Source of the DNA: Blautia sp.
Lineage (GTDB): Bacteria > Bacillota > Clostridia > Lachnospirales > Lachnospiraceae
Assembly (NCBI GenBank): GCA_017475035.1
Contig: JAFVGK010000150.1
Span: 1-37,185, forward strand
Length of the DNA stretch: 37,185 bases
Reading direction: 5' to 3'
This document shows positions 24,813 through 35,697 of this stretch, in pieces. Positions within the stretch are counted from its first letter, which is position 1, and the number at the start of each line of letters is the position of its first letter. Position numbers and translations under genes: made by a program. Below the pieces are notes generated by a model. It was not told the DNA's origin, did not search any database, and worked only from the letters and a program-made list of their open reading frames with translations.

Positions 24813-27800
24813 ATGGTTGGACGGAAGAAGGATAATGCGATTCGTGAGATAATGGACAAGGTATACCGGAAAAAGCCATGGAACAGGGGAGTTACTGCGA
24901 TTGCCGCCGTAATTGTATTTATCACGACATACCTGTTGATCCTTCCTGCGATTACGATGACAAAAGACATTGTCTGCGGGAAAGAAGAGCATATTCATAA
25001 TGACCAGTGCTATGAGACGACATATCAGCGTGTACTCAACTGCCCATATACGCAGATGGGAGATGGCGTAATCATTCTGCATAAACACGATGAGAATTGC
25101 TATGATACCGAAGGAAAGCTGATCTGCCCGCTGCAGGAAACAGAAGAGCATGTACATACTGCAGCATGCTATGGCGTTGAGGAGCAGGACTTGTTTGGCT
25201 CCACAGCAGTCGAAGACGGTTTCGGCGCGGGGATCTCTTTTGCTCCGGCAGATGAGGGTTTTGGAGCTTCAGAAGGTACGGATCTGTTTTCGTCATCCGC
25301 TGCCGTGCCTCCATTATGTGGGATGGCGGAACTTGTTCCTCATACTCACACAGAGGAATGCTATGATTTTTATGGAAATCTGATCTGCGGGAAGCCGGAA
25401 GTGATTGTGCATCAGCATGGTGAAGAATGCTTTTCCTTTGTTCCGGACAAGCGGGTTCTGATCTGTGGGAAAGAGGAGCACGTGCATGACGATTCCTGCT
25501 ATGCCTCAAAGAATGAGGAGCTGCCTGAAGAAGTCGGGGCAGTCGAGGATCTGTTTACCGGAGAGACAGCGGAAGAAAATGCCGTGGTCGTGATCGACGA
25601 AATTGGAGCAGCGGATGATTTTGCTGCTGCCCCGGAAGATATGTTTGGTTCAGAGACCGAAGAGGAAATTGCAGGCATTATTCCGGAAGATAGCGATAAC
25701 AATGAAGGCAGTCATTCTCTTGCTTTCTTTATCGGAGCAGGTGGAGAAGAAGCCTTTGAGCAGGCCGCGGCAGGTGAGGATCTTTTTTCCTCAGGCGAAT
25801 CTGAGAATCAGGAGCCTGGCTTTGACAGCGGTTCCGACGGAGATGCTGCCCTTCCTGCCGAAATAGAGGGAGAAACCGTGACAGAGGCTCCCGACAAAAC
25901 AGACGGCGGAAATGTATTCGAGGAGAGCTTCGGAGAAAGCACCACTGCTGAGGAAACAACGGAATTTACGGTTGTTGAGACCACGACGGAAATAACCACG
26001 GCTGCTTTTGTTCTGGTTTTCGATGAAGACAGGGAAGCGTTGGCTGAAAAAGAAAGCGAAAGCGAAACAATACCCGGAGAGAACGCGGAGCAAGGTGAAG
26101 GCGACGATGCAGGCGAGATAATCGCAGAAGCCGGTGAGGAGGAAACGACTGTAGAGTCGATCACGGAAATCACCTCGGAAGTGACAACCGAAAATACGAT
26201 CGGCGGGCAGACAACAGAATTCATTACAGAAGAAACATCCGCAGAGCAGTCAGCGGAAGAAACGACGGGAGAGTCTTTGACAGAGCCTGTTGCGGAGATC
26301 ACGACAGAGGAAGTATTAGTCGAACAATCTACGGAAGTAACGACAGAAGCGACATTGGTTGAACAGTCTACAGAAATCACGACAGAGTGGATGACCGGAG
26401 AGCAAACGACAGAGGTTGTGACGGAAGTGACTTCTTCTGATTCGATGACAGAACAGACGACGGAGGGTAGGACAGAATGGACGACCTTCGAAGCATTGAC
26501 AGAGCAGACAACGGAAGGAAAGACAGAATGGACGACCTTCGAGCCGCTGACAGAGTATACGACGGAGGGTAGGACAGAATGGACGACCTTTGAGCCTGTG
26601 ACAGAGCTAACGACAGAAAGAGCGACAGAATGGACCACATTTGAGCCATCCACCGAGATGACGACGGAATGGACAACCGTAGAAAACAGCACAGAGCAGA
26701 CGACGGAATGGATCGAGACTACAGAGTATGTGGAGCAGACGACTGCAGTCCTGGAATACATCGGGAGAGATTATAAGGTTCGCGTGACCTATCTTCCGGC
26801 TTCCGGGATCCCTGCCGGAGCAAGAGTAGAAGCAGAAGAGATCGCATATGATTCAGATGAATACGCAGAATATCTTGCGCAGGCAAAGTCTGCCCTTGGC
26901 TTAGATGAAAGCAAAGAATTGCCGAAGGAATATGCTCGATTTTTCGATATTCAGATCATGGCTGCCGGTGAAGATGGTGAATGGAAAGAAATCGAACCGA
27001 CCGGACCGGTACGCGTAGAAATTATCTATGACCAGCCGGTGAATGTTGAAGGAGCCGACACAGCGGCAGCAAATATCGTACACTTTGACCAGCAGGAAGA
27101 AGAGACAAAGGTTGAAGTTCTCGCGACGATCGATGCCACACCAAATGGGGAAAATAGCGAAGAGGCGAATCATGTTGCGGACACGGGAGTGAATGAAGCA
27201 GAGAACAGCCAAGGTGATGGAACGACCGGCGGAGAGGAAGACGAAGAAAGCGAGGATATAGATAGTCTTTTTTCGCCTGAAGAAGATGTGAATGGTAATG
27301 GGCCAACCCAAGAGGTAACCGACGAGACGGATTCGGAAGATGCTTCAGCTGTAGAGGGAACAGAAGATAAAACCAAAGGAATAGTATCATTTGAAACAGA
27401 TAGTTTTTCTGTGTATGGCGTTATTTATACGGTGGATTTCCACTACGAAATAAATGGGAAAGTGTATGAATTCAGCATCCCTGGAGGGGGGTGTGCGACA
27501 ATTTCGCAAATTGTTGAACTGCTTGGAATTGCAAATAAACAGGGAAATACGTGGAGATCTGCTGAAAATGAGGGAAATAGACAGATTAACGATGACGCTA
27601 TGGAAAATGGCGATGATGGCATCGATAATTTGGTGGAGGAAGTGATAGATGTAAGTAACGATATACAAAATGAGGATGGTGAAAATGCTGAAGGATTAAT
27701 TGGAGGTGGAACTGACGATACTTCTGTTGCGACGTTAACGGATCAGAGTATGGGGGATGGCAATGGGGTTTTTGGTGACCAGGAAAACACAAATGCATCT

Positions 27801-30800
27801 GGAAGAGCTGATACAACAGAAGAAACTAATTCTCCGGAAAATTCAACAGATTCCACAAATACTAATGATCTGAAATTTCCACCAGTACCGTTAGTTATTT
27901 CTCCCGAATCGGGAGAAAATACTGATGCTTCTGGCTTACATGCAAACACTGTTTATGCTGGTATTTCATCAACAACTTTCTCTCTGGATAATGTAATCAT
28001 TACAGATGAAACCAGAGATTTTGTATCTGATATTGCCAATGTGGAATTTAGTAATTCCAGCCTTCTTTGGGTTGGAAAAGTAAATGACAACACTACTATT
28101 GGACAGCTGAAAGAAGCTAATGGCTTAGATGTTCAGTATTCTGCTGTTCTTACAGAAGATGATATTAATGCTTTAAATAGTTCTTCTGTAGAAGAAGGTG
28201 ACTGGGCATTGATCAGTATCGCTCCATTCGATACACAAGAAACATTAACCGTTACCATGAAGAGCGGAGATGTCTTCACAATTGATGTAACGGATGCTCT
28301 TGTCGATAATGATGCTGTAGAAGATAATAAACCCTATATCCTTTACGGGGTTTATACAAGAACCGGACAATATTATGCTCTACGGTACAATGGTGATTGT
28401 TATGCTGTCCCGGGTAATAACCTGGATTCACTGGGGGATGACTTTTACTGGTACCATAACTCCAGTGACAATAGATGGCATTCCGGTTCTTTTGATAATC
28501 ATGAATATTACATCAATCTATGGTATGAAAACCTCCAAACTGCTATTGTCAGAGATTGGGGCTCTGAAATTCACATGGTTGATGACTGGGATCATGATGG
28601 AGGTTATTACTTCAATACATACTCCTGGGATGGCAATACTTATGTCCTTTGGCTTTATTACGATTATAACTCTGACCCCAGCCAGTGGCGCTTTGTTTCC
28701 GGTCAGGGTGGTAACACAGGTAATGGAAGCCCGACTTATATATATCAGAAAGGCGAGAAGCATAAACTCACAATCGAAGTGGAAGATAATTCCAGCAATA
28801 CCGGGTTTGTATATATCGGTGACTGGGTAACAGAAGGCCAGGTAGATATCAGCAGTAACGGCACCAATGCCGACGAGATTCTTGCTGGCGTGAACCTTCA
28901 GAATAACTATTGGTTTGATCATTGGGAATTGGATGGACAGATAATCGATGAATCCGAAAATGTCAGATCTTTTGAATATAATGGAGCCTCTTACGGATGG
29001 ATTGCAGCTGGTGCATTAACCATCGGTAACGAGGATAATCATGTATTGAAAGCAGTGTTCGTGCCGGAGACGAGATTTGATGTGGAAGTTTCTCCATCTG
29101 AGGGTGGCTCTACTAACGTATCCAGTTCTGCTCGGACGAAGGACGGATATAACAAGGAAGAAATCAACGCATCAGCAAAAAACGGATACTGGTTCGGCCA
29201 TTGGGAAATCGATGGAGAGGAAGTGCCTGAGAGCAACTATAATATTGCAGAAGATGGTCTGAGCAGTACACTACCGGTCCATTCTTTAGAGATCGGTGAT
29301 GGAGAATGCTTGACTGCGGTATTTATTCCTCAGATCACTTATGATGTGGTGGCGGCTCCAGAGACACCTGGTGCCAGCATTACTGGTTGTACGGTACAGG
29401 TGGGAGAAAGAGCGGCAGATTCGGTACCAAATAATAACATGTCTCGTTGGGGCTATAATCTTGAGAATATTACGGCAAATGCAGGTCCTGGTTACGTGTT
29501 TAAAGGATGGATGCTTGACGATGAGCCTATTTTGGGTGATGCAGAGATTGAAAGCGCATTAGACGGATCTACGAGTAAAATAAAAAAAGGAACGCTCCAG
29601 GTCAGCCCTGATGGTCTTTCTCACGTGGTAAAGGCTTTGTTCGTTCAAGAGTACAATTTTACTGTAACTACATACCCGAATGGTGGTGGCAAGGTACAGG
29701 ATGGAGACAAGATTGACGGCGCAGCTCCGACAATTTTTGCGTCTATGACGAAAGATGGTCACAACAAGTATGACATTACTGCAATTCCCAATAATGGATA
29801 TTCTTTCCTACATTGGACGATGAACGGTCAACCACTACAGGAAGGAGAAGGAGAGGAGAAACACTTTTTATATACAAATGGTATTATTCCGGAAGGTGAA
29901 CTGGACCTTACTTCTTCGGATAACATCTGTGCAGTATTTGTGAAGAATGAATATGAGATTATAGTTAAAAATGACACACATGGCAAAACCTCGATCGGTA
30001 ATGGCACGAATGATAAAACTGAGAAGACTTGTAATACGGTTAATAATGGTAATGAAGCCAAAGAAGCGGTCTCAAAGATTAATGCTTCACCTGATTCAAA
30101 TTATAAGTTTGCGTACTGGAAGGTTGGATACTGGGAATGGCAGAAGGATTCGCAGAACAATTTAAGATATGATGAAAATGGTTATCCTATGACGATTGAG
30201 TATCCAAATGATTCGGTTATCGACTGGGGAGAAGGTTATTCGGTAACAAGCAGTACAATCCAGCCCAAGGTAAACGCTGATACTGTGCTGACAGCGATGT
30301 TTGTGAGTTCAAACCAGCGTGTTTTCACAGTTACGGTTGATGACCCAAGCCACGGAACGGTTTATGGCCCGGATGTGAGCGGAAATAACGTCTCTAATGA
30401 TGCTGTGGGTGTGACAGCTTACGTAGCTAAGACTGCTCTTAACAATAACCATCAGTCAAATGATGGTCGTCCACAGGTACGAACTGTAGCCAGCGGATAC
30501 GAGTTTTTGGGCTGGAATCTATACAAGTCAGACGGAACGACATTGGTTGCATCGTATAATGGCTATTTTGACAATAGTCTTAGTGGAAGAAGCCAGCCCG
30601 ACTTGCTGAAAAAGTGGCAGCTCGATAATAAGAGCATCTGGTTTGATCAAGATGACATGGTTCTCATGGCAATGTTCGGGCCAAAAGAAGTGCCGGATGC
30701 TTTTGAGGATGATGCTATGGATGCACTCTCAGAGTGGGCTGCCGATATCGCTGGAACTAAATATCTGAGCGACAAGGAGGCTGAGGTATTTGATTACGAC

Positions 30801-33800
30801 AACCGCATCTACAGGATTAAGATGTCTGCTTCGTCAGAAAAGGAGGCTATCGATAGCAGTGTGGTAATTAACTTCATCACAGATGCTTCTAGGTCTATGT
30901 ACTTCCCGGCAACTTTAAACGAGGATCCGGATGGTCCATATTGGACTGGAGGATATATAGAAGGAAATAAATATGGTGAAAAACTCAACAACTGGTTGAA
31001 TGCGGTTGAAAGCCGAAAAAACAACATATATTACTTTATCTCTAATCAGTATGTAAATGCGACCGTAAACACTGTATGGTATGATACAGCAAAGCGCCAA
31101 TGGCTATATGTGGATGCTTCCTACTATGTAGATAATGCTGATGACGGTATGGTTCGCGAGGGGAACCCCGTAACTGGTTTTAGCGGAACGACAAATACTG
31201 ATCCGACTAAATGCGACGATTTCAGGATCTATACGGCAGACGCTAGAGTGGAAAACAAACCATGGTCCCGTCTGGACTATTTGGTTATGAGCGTTGAGAC
31301 AGCCGTGAAGGCAATCTATGAGATATGTCCGAATGCTCAGATTGATTTGACCACTTTCAATCGGTCGGCGACCTACAAGGGTACGCTTCCAAATAACGCT
31401 GCTGATATTGAGGCAAGGTTACGCAACCTTGATGTGACAGGTGGCACTCGTCAGGATCTGGGGTTGCGGGAAGCGATGGACCATTTCACCGAGGGATCAT
31501 CCAAGCGGCAGGTAGCAGTGCTTATCACTGACGGAGCACCTAATTCAGGCATATCTGATGTGAAGGAAAATGTTATAACTTCGAATGCCAGTTTCTATGC
31601 TGGTAAGCTGAGAAGCATCAAAGATGCAGAAGGAAATAATCTGGAACTTTATACCATGGGTTTGAGCCTTGATAGTACGAGGCAGTCTTTCATGAATAGT
31701 CTTGCATCAGGTGCTGATTATGCCAAGTCTGTTAATAGTGGTCTGGAGACCAGTCAGGCGATTCAGGACATCGTGAATAGTTTGTTAACTAGAGTCTCGC
31801 TTTTTGGTACAATCACAGACACTGTTGATCCTGCATTTTATCCGGTGGATAAAAAAGGTGATCCAATCAAGCCGGGATTATATGCCATAGACGGTTCTAA
31901 GCTCACAATCGCACCACAGGATAACACACCTTACTATATGTGGGAAGTTGAAACGAAAGATGGCGTTGATTACTGGACGATCACTTGGCTTAACCAGACA
32001 ATGCCGTGGGCTATCGATGAGATCACACCAGGATGGCAAAACGAATTCTACGTTAAGGCGAAGGAGGATTTCCTTGGCGGCAATAAGATAAATACAAACT
32101 ATGGAGAGGATAACGGTATCACGTTTAGCGGTTATGTGAAGCTTGATACTTCAATTGGTCCGTTAAATGATATAGAACTGAAGCCTTTTGATTACTCTCC
32201 CTATGTAAACGTTGATGAACTCCACATAGAAGGTAATGAAACTGAATGGACAGTATATCTGGGTACTGAAGTCGATCCCGCGACACAGCTTATAAAGCTG
32301 TTGAAAGAAATCCCTGTAAAGCAAGTAGTGAACAAGGGTGGTACAGACGAAAACGGTATCTACATGGTCGGTGCAGATCAGATGAAGTATGCCCATAATA
32401 GTGATGCGGTTGATAACTATGATGATGACGCACCTGCAAAAGGAACGTCTCAGATACTGCCGTTAGCGCACTATGTGGACTTTACTTCGAACAATATCAG
32501 CACAGAATTAACGTCAAAGCTTGCTGAACTGTCAAACCATGAAGGTGAGACTACAGAAACGATAGATGGAATTAAATATATTAAGAAGACCGTAATGGTC
32601 GATAATATCGTCTATGATGAGTATAACCATGCAGCTGGTAAATTTACCGTAACAGTTACGAAGTGCGTGAATGAAGCTGCTTCTGTTGATGGTGCTCCGG
32701 CATTTCACGAGACAAAGCTGACAGGCGATGCAGTTGAGACGTATACTCTTTCTGTACAGTACACTCCATATACCGATGGTGCATCAAATAGTTATGACCA
32801 CACTGTATTGACAGGAAGTGCTGGTCAGATTACGAATGGCGCAGGTAAGGACGAAGTAAAGAGTGAGAATACTCATGTGATCAATGTGATCGAGAAAGGC
32901 ATTAAAGTTGTCAAGAGAGATTCAGCTACGGGTGAGGAAATCCTGAACAATGTAGACGAAGTGGACCGCACAGCAAAATTCAAACTATATCGAGCTCTTA
33001 AAGAAGGTGAAACTTCTGATAAGACCATTAAGGTCAACGAGATGGACGTAGTGGTACAAGAAGTGACCGAACTTGTGACGGGCCAGATTTCTGGCGGATC
33101 AAACTCATCAGACAGTGCAAAGATTGACAGTTTGCCTTGGTACAAAGCAGCAACCAGTGAATATGATGGAAAGTACTTTCTTGTAGAGGAGGAAGCGCCT
33201 GATGGATTCCTGAAGATCACGAAATCTGTCGTGATTTCTTTGAACATGACAAATGAATATAAGGATCTAGATGGCACTGTTGTAGAAGAAATAGATGAGA
33301 TCCCATACTGTCAGGAACAGACGGTGGGTATAGAGGTTACCTTTAAAGGTGAGACTTCGGAAATCAAAGAGACATCCGGGATATTTAATGTAGATGTTCC
33401 TAATCCTCCGAAAGGCGCAATGGCAGTGAAAAAGAGAGTACAAACTCTTGACAATGCTTCTATTGAAGGGATGAACGGATTATACACATTCTCTTCGTAC
33501 GGTCCAGTAGGTTCAGATGAGCAGTTCACATACTATTTGGCATTCAATGTAGTAAACGGCCAGATGACTACTTATACTTTTAAAAAGTATGAAGGTGCTG
33601 AAGCAGATCCTGATGAATCTCAACCAATTGAAACAAAGACGGGATCGGTTACAGATCAGAATCTTGGCTACCTTATTGATGACATTGAAACAGGCATCTA
33701 TGCTATGGAAGAACACCTTTGGGTTTTGGAGAACAATATGGTTCATCCGGACGACATTTACCTTAAGGATATTACACTTGAGCCTGCCAGTGGAGGCAAT

Positions 33801-35486
33801 ACTACAGATGTATTTAAGAGGACGACCAGTGTGTATGTTACTGCACAGAATACTGCGGAGGATCCTCTCAAGGTAACATTCATCAACGAATACGCGCCTG
33901 AGCGAGATCAGTTTGGTGTTCAGAAAGTATGGCAGAAGGAGAACGGAACTGAGATGGATCCGAATGCACCGTGGGATGAGCGAATTTCAGTAATTGAGTT
34001 CTCTGTAAGTCAGACGAATAGTGAAAATGAGACTAACCTGCTGACGTTCAGGACTGGGACTCCTGGGGCACAAGTTAATACATCTAGGCTTTTAATTCAG
34101 CGCTATGGCAGAACCGCACGTGTTTCGCCTTCAGAACGGGGCAGCACAGTTTATGACCTTGAGTGGGTGACAGGAGGTAACCAATGGGAGACTTTCATTT
34201 CCGGGCTGGAAAAGAAGGATCCGGATGGAAACCCCTATACTTATAAGATCGAGGAGATCAGTATCCGAGATGTATTTGGTTCAATTGTTACCGGATATGA
34301 GACGACTTATGATCTTTCAAAAGATAATTCTTTGCAACTTGAAGGAGAGCTTATCACAGAGGGTGGGAAAAACGTTGGAATTAAGATTGTTAACGATGAA
34401 GCGACGGCGTTCATCAATAACAAGAAGATAGAGGAAGCTGAGCTAAACCTAAAGAAGATATTGGAAGTGAGTGAAGAAAAGCCTTTGTGCAGTGACTTGA
34501 CCATGGCTGACGGATCCTACACATTCACTGTCAGTGGGCCGGAAGGGGCAGAAAAACCTATCACAAAGTATGTGAAGATAAATGCTCAGTCAACCGACAA
34601 TGGTGAAAATGCCAATCCGAGATTTACAACGGCTTACACGTTCCAGATTGGTGATACAATTGCGGAACGGGATGCTATGTCAGCAACAGCCGTGGTGGAT
34701 GGAGGCGTTCCGATCCAGGGTTTGACACCTGGTAAATATACTATTACGGAGACTGGATGGAGCATTTCCACAAGCTCACACGGCGGTTTTATGTATTTGA
34801 AGGACATTGACGTTTCCAGTGGAAGCAATAATGAAACGGATCTTTCTGAGAAAGTAGCTGAGGTGTACGCTGGTGAAGGCGAGGTCGGCAGCCTGGTGGT
34901 TGAATTCACAAATGCTCTGAAACCCTATCCAGGCATACAGATTGAGAAGATTGACGAATTTACACGCCCTGCAGATAAAACAACAAAGTTCCTGTCTGGA
35001 GCAGAATTCGAAATCCGGAAGTGGAGCGATACAAATTCAAATTATCTTGTATATCCTAATGAACCAGATTCAAAAGCTGTCACACAAGGTGATGGTAGGG
35101 TAGTTTTTATAGGAATCGAACCCGGTGAGTATAAGATTATTGAAACTGTTACTCCTACCGGATATGTAAAACTAGTAACAAATGATATTTTCATCAATGT
35201 TGCATACAACGAGTCATCAGGCTTACACACGATCACACGGTACAAGGAAGCGTATAATGGTAATAATACCTCAAGGACGGTAGTAAGTGAGAGTGAAAAT
35301 GTGTTGGGCGTGACATTTGCACAGGCAACTATTGCAACAAGTGCCACGTTAACCGTTGGTAACGAACTAGGTGCAGCTCTTCCCGCCACTGGTGGCTCCG
35401 GAACGACTCTCTTTTACTTGATCGGTGTTCTCCTGACCACGCTCGCGGGAGGCGGAGTAGTAATGAAGAGGAGAAAGGTAGCCTGA
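24813..35486 (+). CDS. Giant LPXTG-anchored vWA/Cna_B adhesin (3557 aa)
   Basis: ATG 24813 is preferred (AAAGGGG seven bases upstream) over ATG 24807. Order: cytoplasmic start and membrane/signal segment (about 27-49, AAVIVFITTYLLILPAI); Cys/His motif modules (54-240, EEHIHNDQCYETTY, HTHTEECYDFYGNLICG); an acidic Thr-Glu-rich stalk to about 645; a conserved domain beginning VDFHYEING at 874; six InlB-like repeats (about 1314-1956, NGYWFGHWEIDG); a von Willebrand A domain (about 1996-2340) with MIDAS FITDASRS, the Thr of TGGTRQD and LITDGAP; Cna_B/SpaA-type domains (about 2690-3496); and LPATG at 3523 with a hydrophobic tail and RRK. Sortase would attach it to peptidoglycan, and Cna_B domains often carry isopeptide crosslinks. 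Role inferred: host or glycan adhesion. It is the intact paralog of the pseudogene. Confidence 0.85.
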   Translation: MVGRKKDNAIREIMDKVYRKKPWNRGVTAIAAVIVFITTYLLILPAITMTKDIVCGKEEHIHNDQCYETTYQRVLNCPYTQMGDGVIILHKHDENCYDTEGKLICPLQETEEHVHTAACYGVEEQDLFGSTAVEDGFGAGISFAPADEGFGASEGTDLFSSSAAVPPLCGMAELVPHTHTEECYDFYGNLICGKPEVIVHQHGEECFSFVPDKRVLICGKEEHVHDDSCYASKNEELPEEVGAVEDLFTGETAEENAVVVIDEIGAADDFAAAPEDMFGSETEEEIAGIIPEDSDNNEGSHSLAFFIGAGGEEAFEQAAAGEDLFSSGESENQEPGFDSGSDGDAALPAEIEGETVTEAPDKTDGGNVFEESFGESTTAEETTEFTVVETTTEITTAAFVLVFDEDREALAEKESESETIPGENAEQGEGDDAGEIIAEAGEEETTVESITEITSEVTTENTIGGQTTEFITEETSAEQSAEETTGESLTEPVAEITTEEVLVEQSTEVTTEATLVEQSTEITTEWMTGEQTTEVVTEVTSSDSMTEQTTEGRTEWTTFEALTEQTTEGKTEWTTFEPLTEYTTEGRTEWTTFEPVTELTTERATEWTTFEPSTEMTTEWTTVENSTEQTTEWIETTEYVEQTTAVLEYIGRDYKVRVTYLPASGIPAGARVEAEEIAYDSDEYAEYLAQAKSALGLDESKELPKEYARFFDIQIMAAGEDGEWKEIEPTGPVRVEIIYDQPVNVEGADTAAANIVHFDQQEEETKVEVLATIDATPNGENSEEANHVADTGVNEAENSQGDGTTGGEEDEESEDIDSLFSPEEDVNGNGPTQEVTDETDSEDASAVEGTEDKTKGIVSFETDSFSVYGVIYTVDFHYEINGKVYEFSIPGGGCATISQIVELLGIANKQGNTWRSAENEGNRQINDDAMENGDDGIDNLVEEVIDVSNDIQNEDGENAEGLIGGGTDDTSVATLTDQSMGDGNGVFGDQENTNASGRADTTEETNSPENSTDSTNTNDLKFPPVPLVISPESGENTDASGLHANTVYAGISSTTFSLDNVIITDETRDFVSDIANVEFSNSSLLWVGKVNDNTTIGQLKEANGLDVQYSAVLTEDDINALNSSSVEEGDWALISIAPFDTQETLTVTMKSGDVFTIDVTDALVDNDAVEDNKPYILYGVYTRTGQYYALRYNGDCYAVPGNNLDSLGDDFYWYHNSSDNRWHSGSFDNHEYYINLWYENLQTAIVRDWGSEIHMVDDWDHDGGYYFNTYSWDGNTYVLWLYYDYNSDPSQWRFVSGQGGNTGNGSPTYIYQKGEKHKLTIEVEDNSSNTGFVYIGDWVTEGQVDISSNGTNADEILAGVNLQNNYWFDHWELDGQIIDESENVRSFEYNGASYGWIAAGALTIGNEDNHVLKAVFVPETRFDVEVSPSEGGSTNVSSSARTKDGYNKEEINASAKNGYWFGHWEIDGEEVPESNYNIAEDGLSSTLPVHSLEIGDGECLTAVFIPQITYDVVAAPETPGASITGCTVQVGERAADSVPNNNMSRWGYNLENITANAGPGYVFKGWMLDDEPILGDAEIESALDGSTSKIKKGTLQVSPDGLSHVVKALFVQEYNFTVTTYPNGGGKVQDGDKIDGAAPTIFASMTKDGHNKYDITAIPNNGYSFLHWTMNGQPLQEGEGEEKHFLYTNGIIPEGELDLTSSDNICAVFVKNEYEIIVKNDTHGKTSIGNGTNDKTEKTCNTVNNGNEAKEAVSKINASPDSNYKFAYWKVGYWEWQKDSQNNLRYDENGYPMTIEYPNDSVIDWGEGYSVTSSTIQPKVNADTVLTAMFVSSNQRVFTVTVDDPSHGTVYGPDVSGNNVSNDAVGVTAYVAKTALNNNHQSNDGRPQVRTVASGYEFLGWNLYKSDGTTLVASYNGYFDNSLSGRSQPDLLKKWQLDNKSIWFDQDDMVLMAMFGPKEVPDAFEDDAMDALSEWAADIAGTKYLSDKEAEVFDYDNRIYRIKMSASSEKEAIDSSVVINFITDASRSMYFPATLNEDPDGPYWTGGYIEGNKYGEKLNNWLNAVESRKNNIYYFISNQYVNATVNTVWYDTAKRQWLYVDASYYVDNADDGMVREGNPVTGFSGTTNTDPTKCDDFRIYTADARVENKPWSRLDYLVMSVETAVKAIYEICPNAQIDLTTFNRSATYKGTLPNNAADIEARLRNLDVTGGTRQDLGLREAMDHFTEGSSKRQVAVLITDGAPNSGISDVKENVITSNASFYAGKLRSIKDAEGNNLELYTMGLSLDSTRQSFMNSLASGADYAKSVNSGLETSQAIQDIVNSLLTRVSLFGTITDTVDPAFYPVDKKGDPIKPGLYAIDGSKLTIAPQDNTPYYMWEVETKDGVDYWTITWLNQTMPWAIDEITPGWQNEFYVKAKEDFLGGNKINTNYGEDNGITFSGYVKLDTSIGPLNDIELKPFDYSPYVNVDELHIEGNETEWTVYLGTEVDPATQLIKLLKEIPVKQVVNKGGTDENGIYMVGADQMKYAHNSDAVDNYDDDAPAKGTSQILPLAHYVDFTSNNISTELTSKLAELSNHEGETTETIDGIKYIKKTVMVDNIVYDEYNHAAGKFTVTVTKCVNEAASVDGAPAFHETKLTGDAVETYTLSVQYTPYTDGASNSYDHTVLTGSAGQITNGAGKDEVKSENTHVINVIEKGIKVVKRDSATGEEILNNVDEVDRTAKFKLYRALKEGETSDKTIKVNEMDVVVQEVTELVTGQISGGSNSSDSAKIDSLPWYKAATSEYDGKYFLVEEEAPDGFLKITKSVVISLNMTNEYKDLDGTVVEEIDEIPYCQEQTVGIEVTFKGETSEIKETSGIFNVDVPNPPKGAMAVKKRVQTLDNASIEGMNGLYTFSSYGPVGSDEQFTYYLAFNVVNGQMTTYTFKKYEGAEADPDESQPIETKTGSVTDQNLGYLIDDIETGIYAMEEHLWVLENNMVHPDDIYLKDITLEPASGGNTTDVFKRTTSVYVTAQNTAEDPLKVTFINEYAPERDQFGVQKVWQKENGTEMDPNAPWDERISVIEFSVSQTNSENETNLLTFRTGTPGAQVNTSRLLIQRYGRTARVSPSERGSTVYDLEWVTGGNQWETFISGLEKKDPDGNPYTYKIEEISIRDVFGSIVTGYETTYDLSKDNSLQLEGELITEGGKNVGIKIVNDEATAFINNKKIEEAELNLKKILEVSEEKPLCSDLTMADGSYTFTVSGPEGAEKPITKYVKINAQSTDNGENANPRFTTAYTFQIGDTIAERDAMSATAVVDGGVPIQGLTPGKYTITETGWSISTSSHGGFMYLKDIDVSSGSNNETDLSEKVAEVYAGEGEVGSLVVEFTNALKPYPGIQIEKIDEFTRPADKTTKFLSGAEFEIRKWSDTNSNYLVYPNEPDSKAVTQGDGRVVFIGIEPGEYKIIETVTPTGYVKLVTNDIFINVAYNESSGLHTITRYKEAYNGNNTSRTVVSESENVLGVTFAQATIATSATLTVGNELGAALPATGGSGTTLFYLIGVLLTTLAGGGVVMKRRKVA
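26457..26738 (+). repeat. 51-bp (17-residue) repeats in the Thr-Glu stalk
   Basis: Four consecutive units of 17 residues (consensus TTEGRTEWTTFEPLTEQ) are followed by two shorter 13-residue units (TTEWTTVENSTEQ type). Nucleotide identity between units is high, indicating recent duplication. Length change here would extend or shorten the stalk in frame. The region is rich in Thr and could be a flexible or glycosylated spacer. Confidence 0.8.
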
Positions 35487-35589
35487 GGGATAGTTCGTAA
35501 ACGAAGGCAGGGATTTACTACTTCTTTAATTCTCCTGAACCGGGGTAAAAACAACAGATGACGGCATAACTTATCATATTTGAATTACC

Positions 35590-35645
35590 ACGGCTCTCAC
35601 ATTGCCAATTCATATAGAAAAGCGATGTGGGAGCCGTTGGTTTTT
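35590..35645 (+). terminator. Terminator after the giant adhesin
   Basis: ACGGCTCTCACAT (35590-35602) and ATGTGGGAGCCGT (35625-35637) pair over 13 bp with one U-G wobble around a 22-nt loop, then TTGGTTTTT. It lies 100 nt beyond the adhesin stop and just before the glycoside hydrolase. Confidence 0.75.
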
Positions 35646-35697
35646 CATTAGAAACAAAATATAGCCTGTTGGTATTATTGAAAAAAGAGGGATGATC

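Noticed and set aside
26457-26738. CRISPR-like array
   Set aside because: The repeats are in frame, encode the adhesin stalk and have no unique spacers; no cas gene is near.
25808-26761. 317-residue Ser/Val-rich frame on the - strand
   Set aside because: It is the complement of the Thr-Glu repeat stalk of the giant adhesin. Its repetitive SVVCSV pattern merely mirrors that coding sequence.
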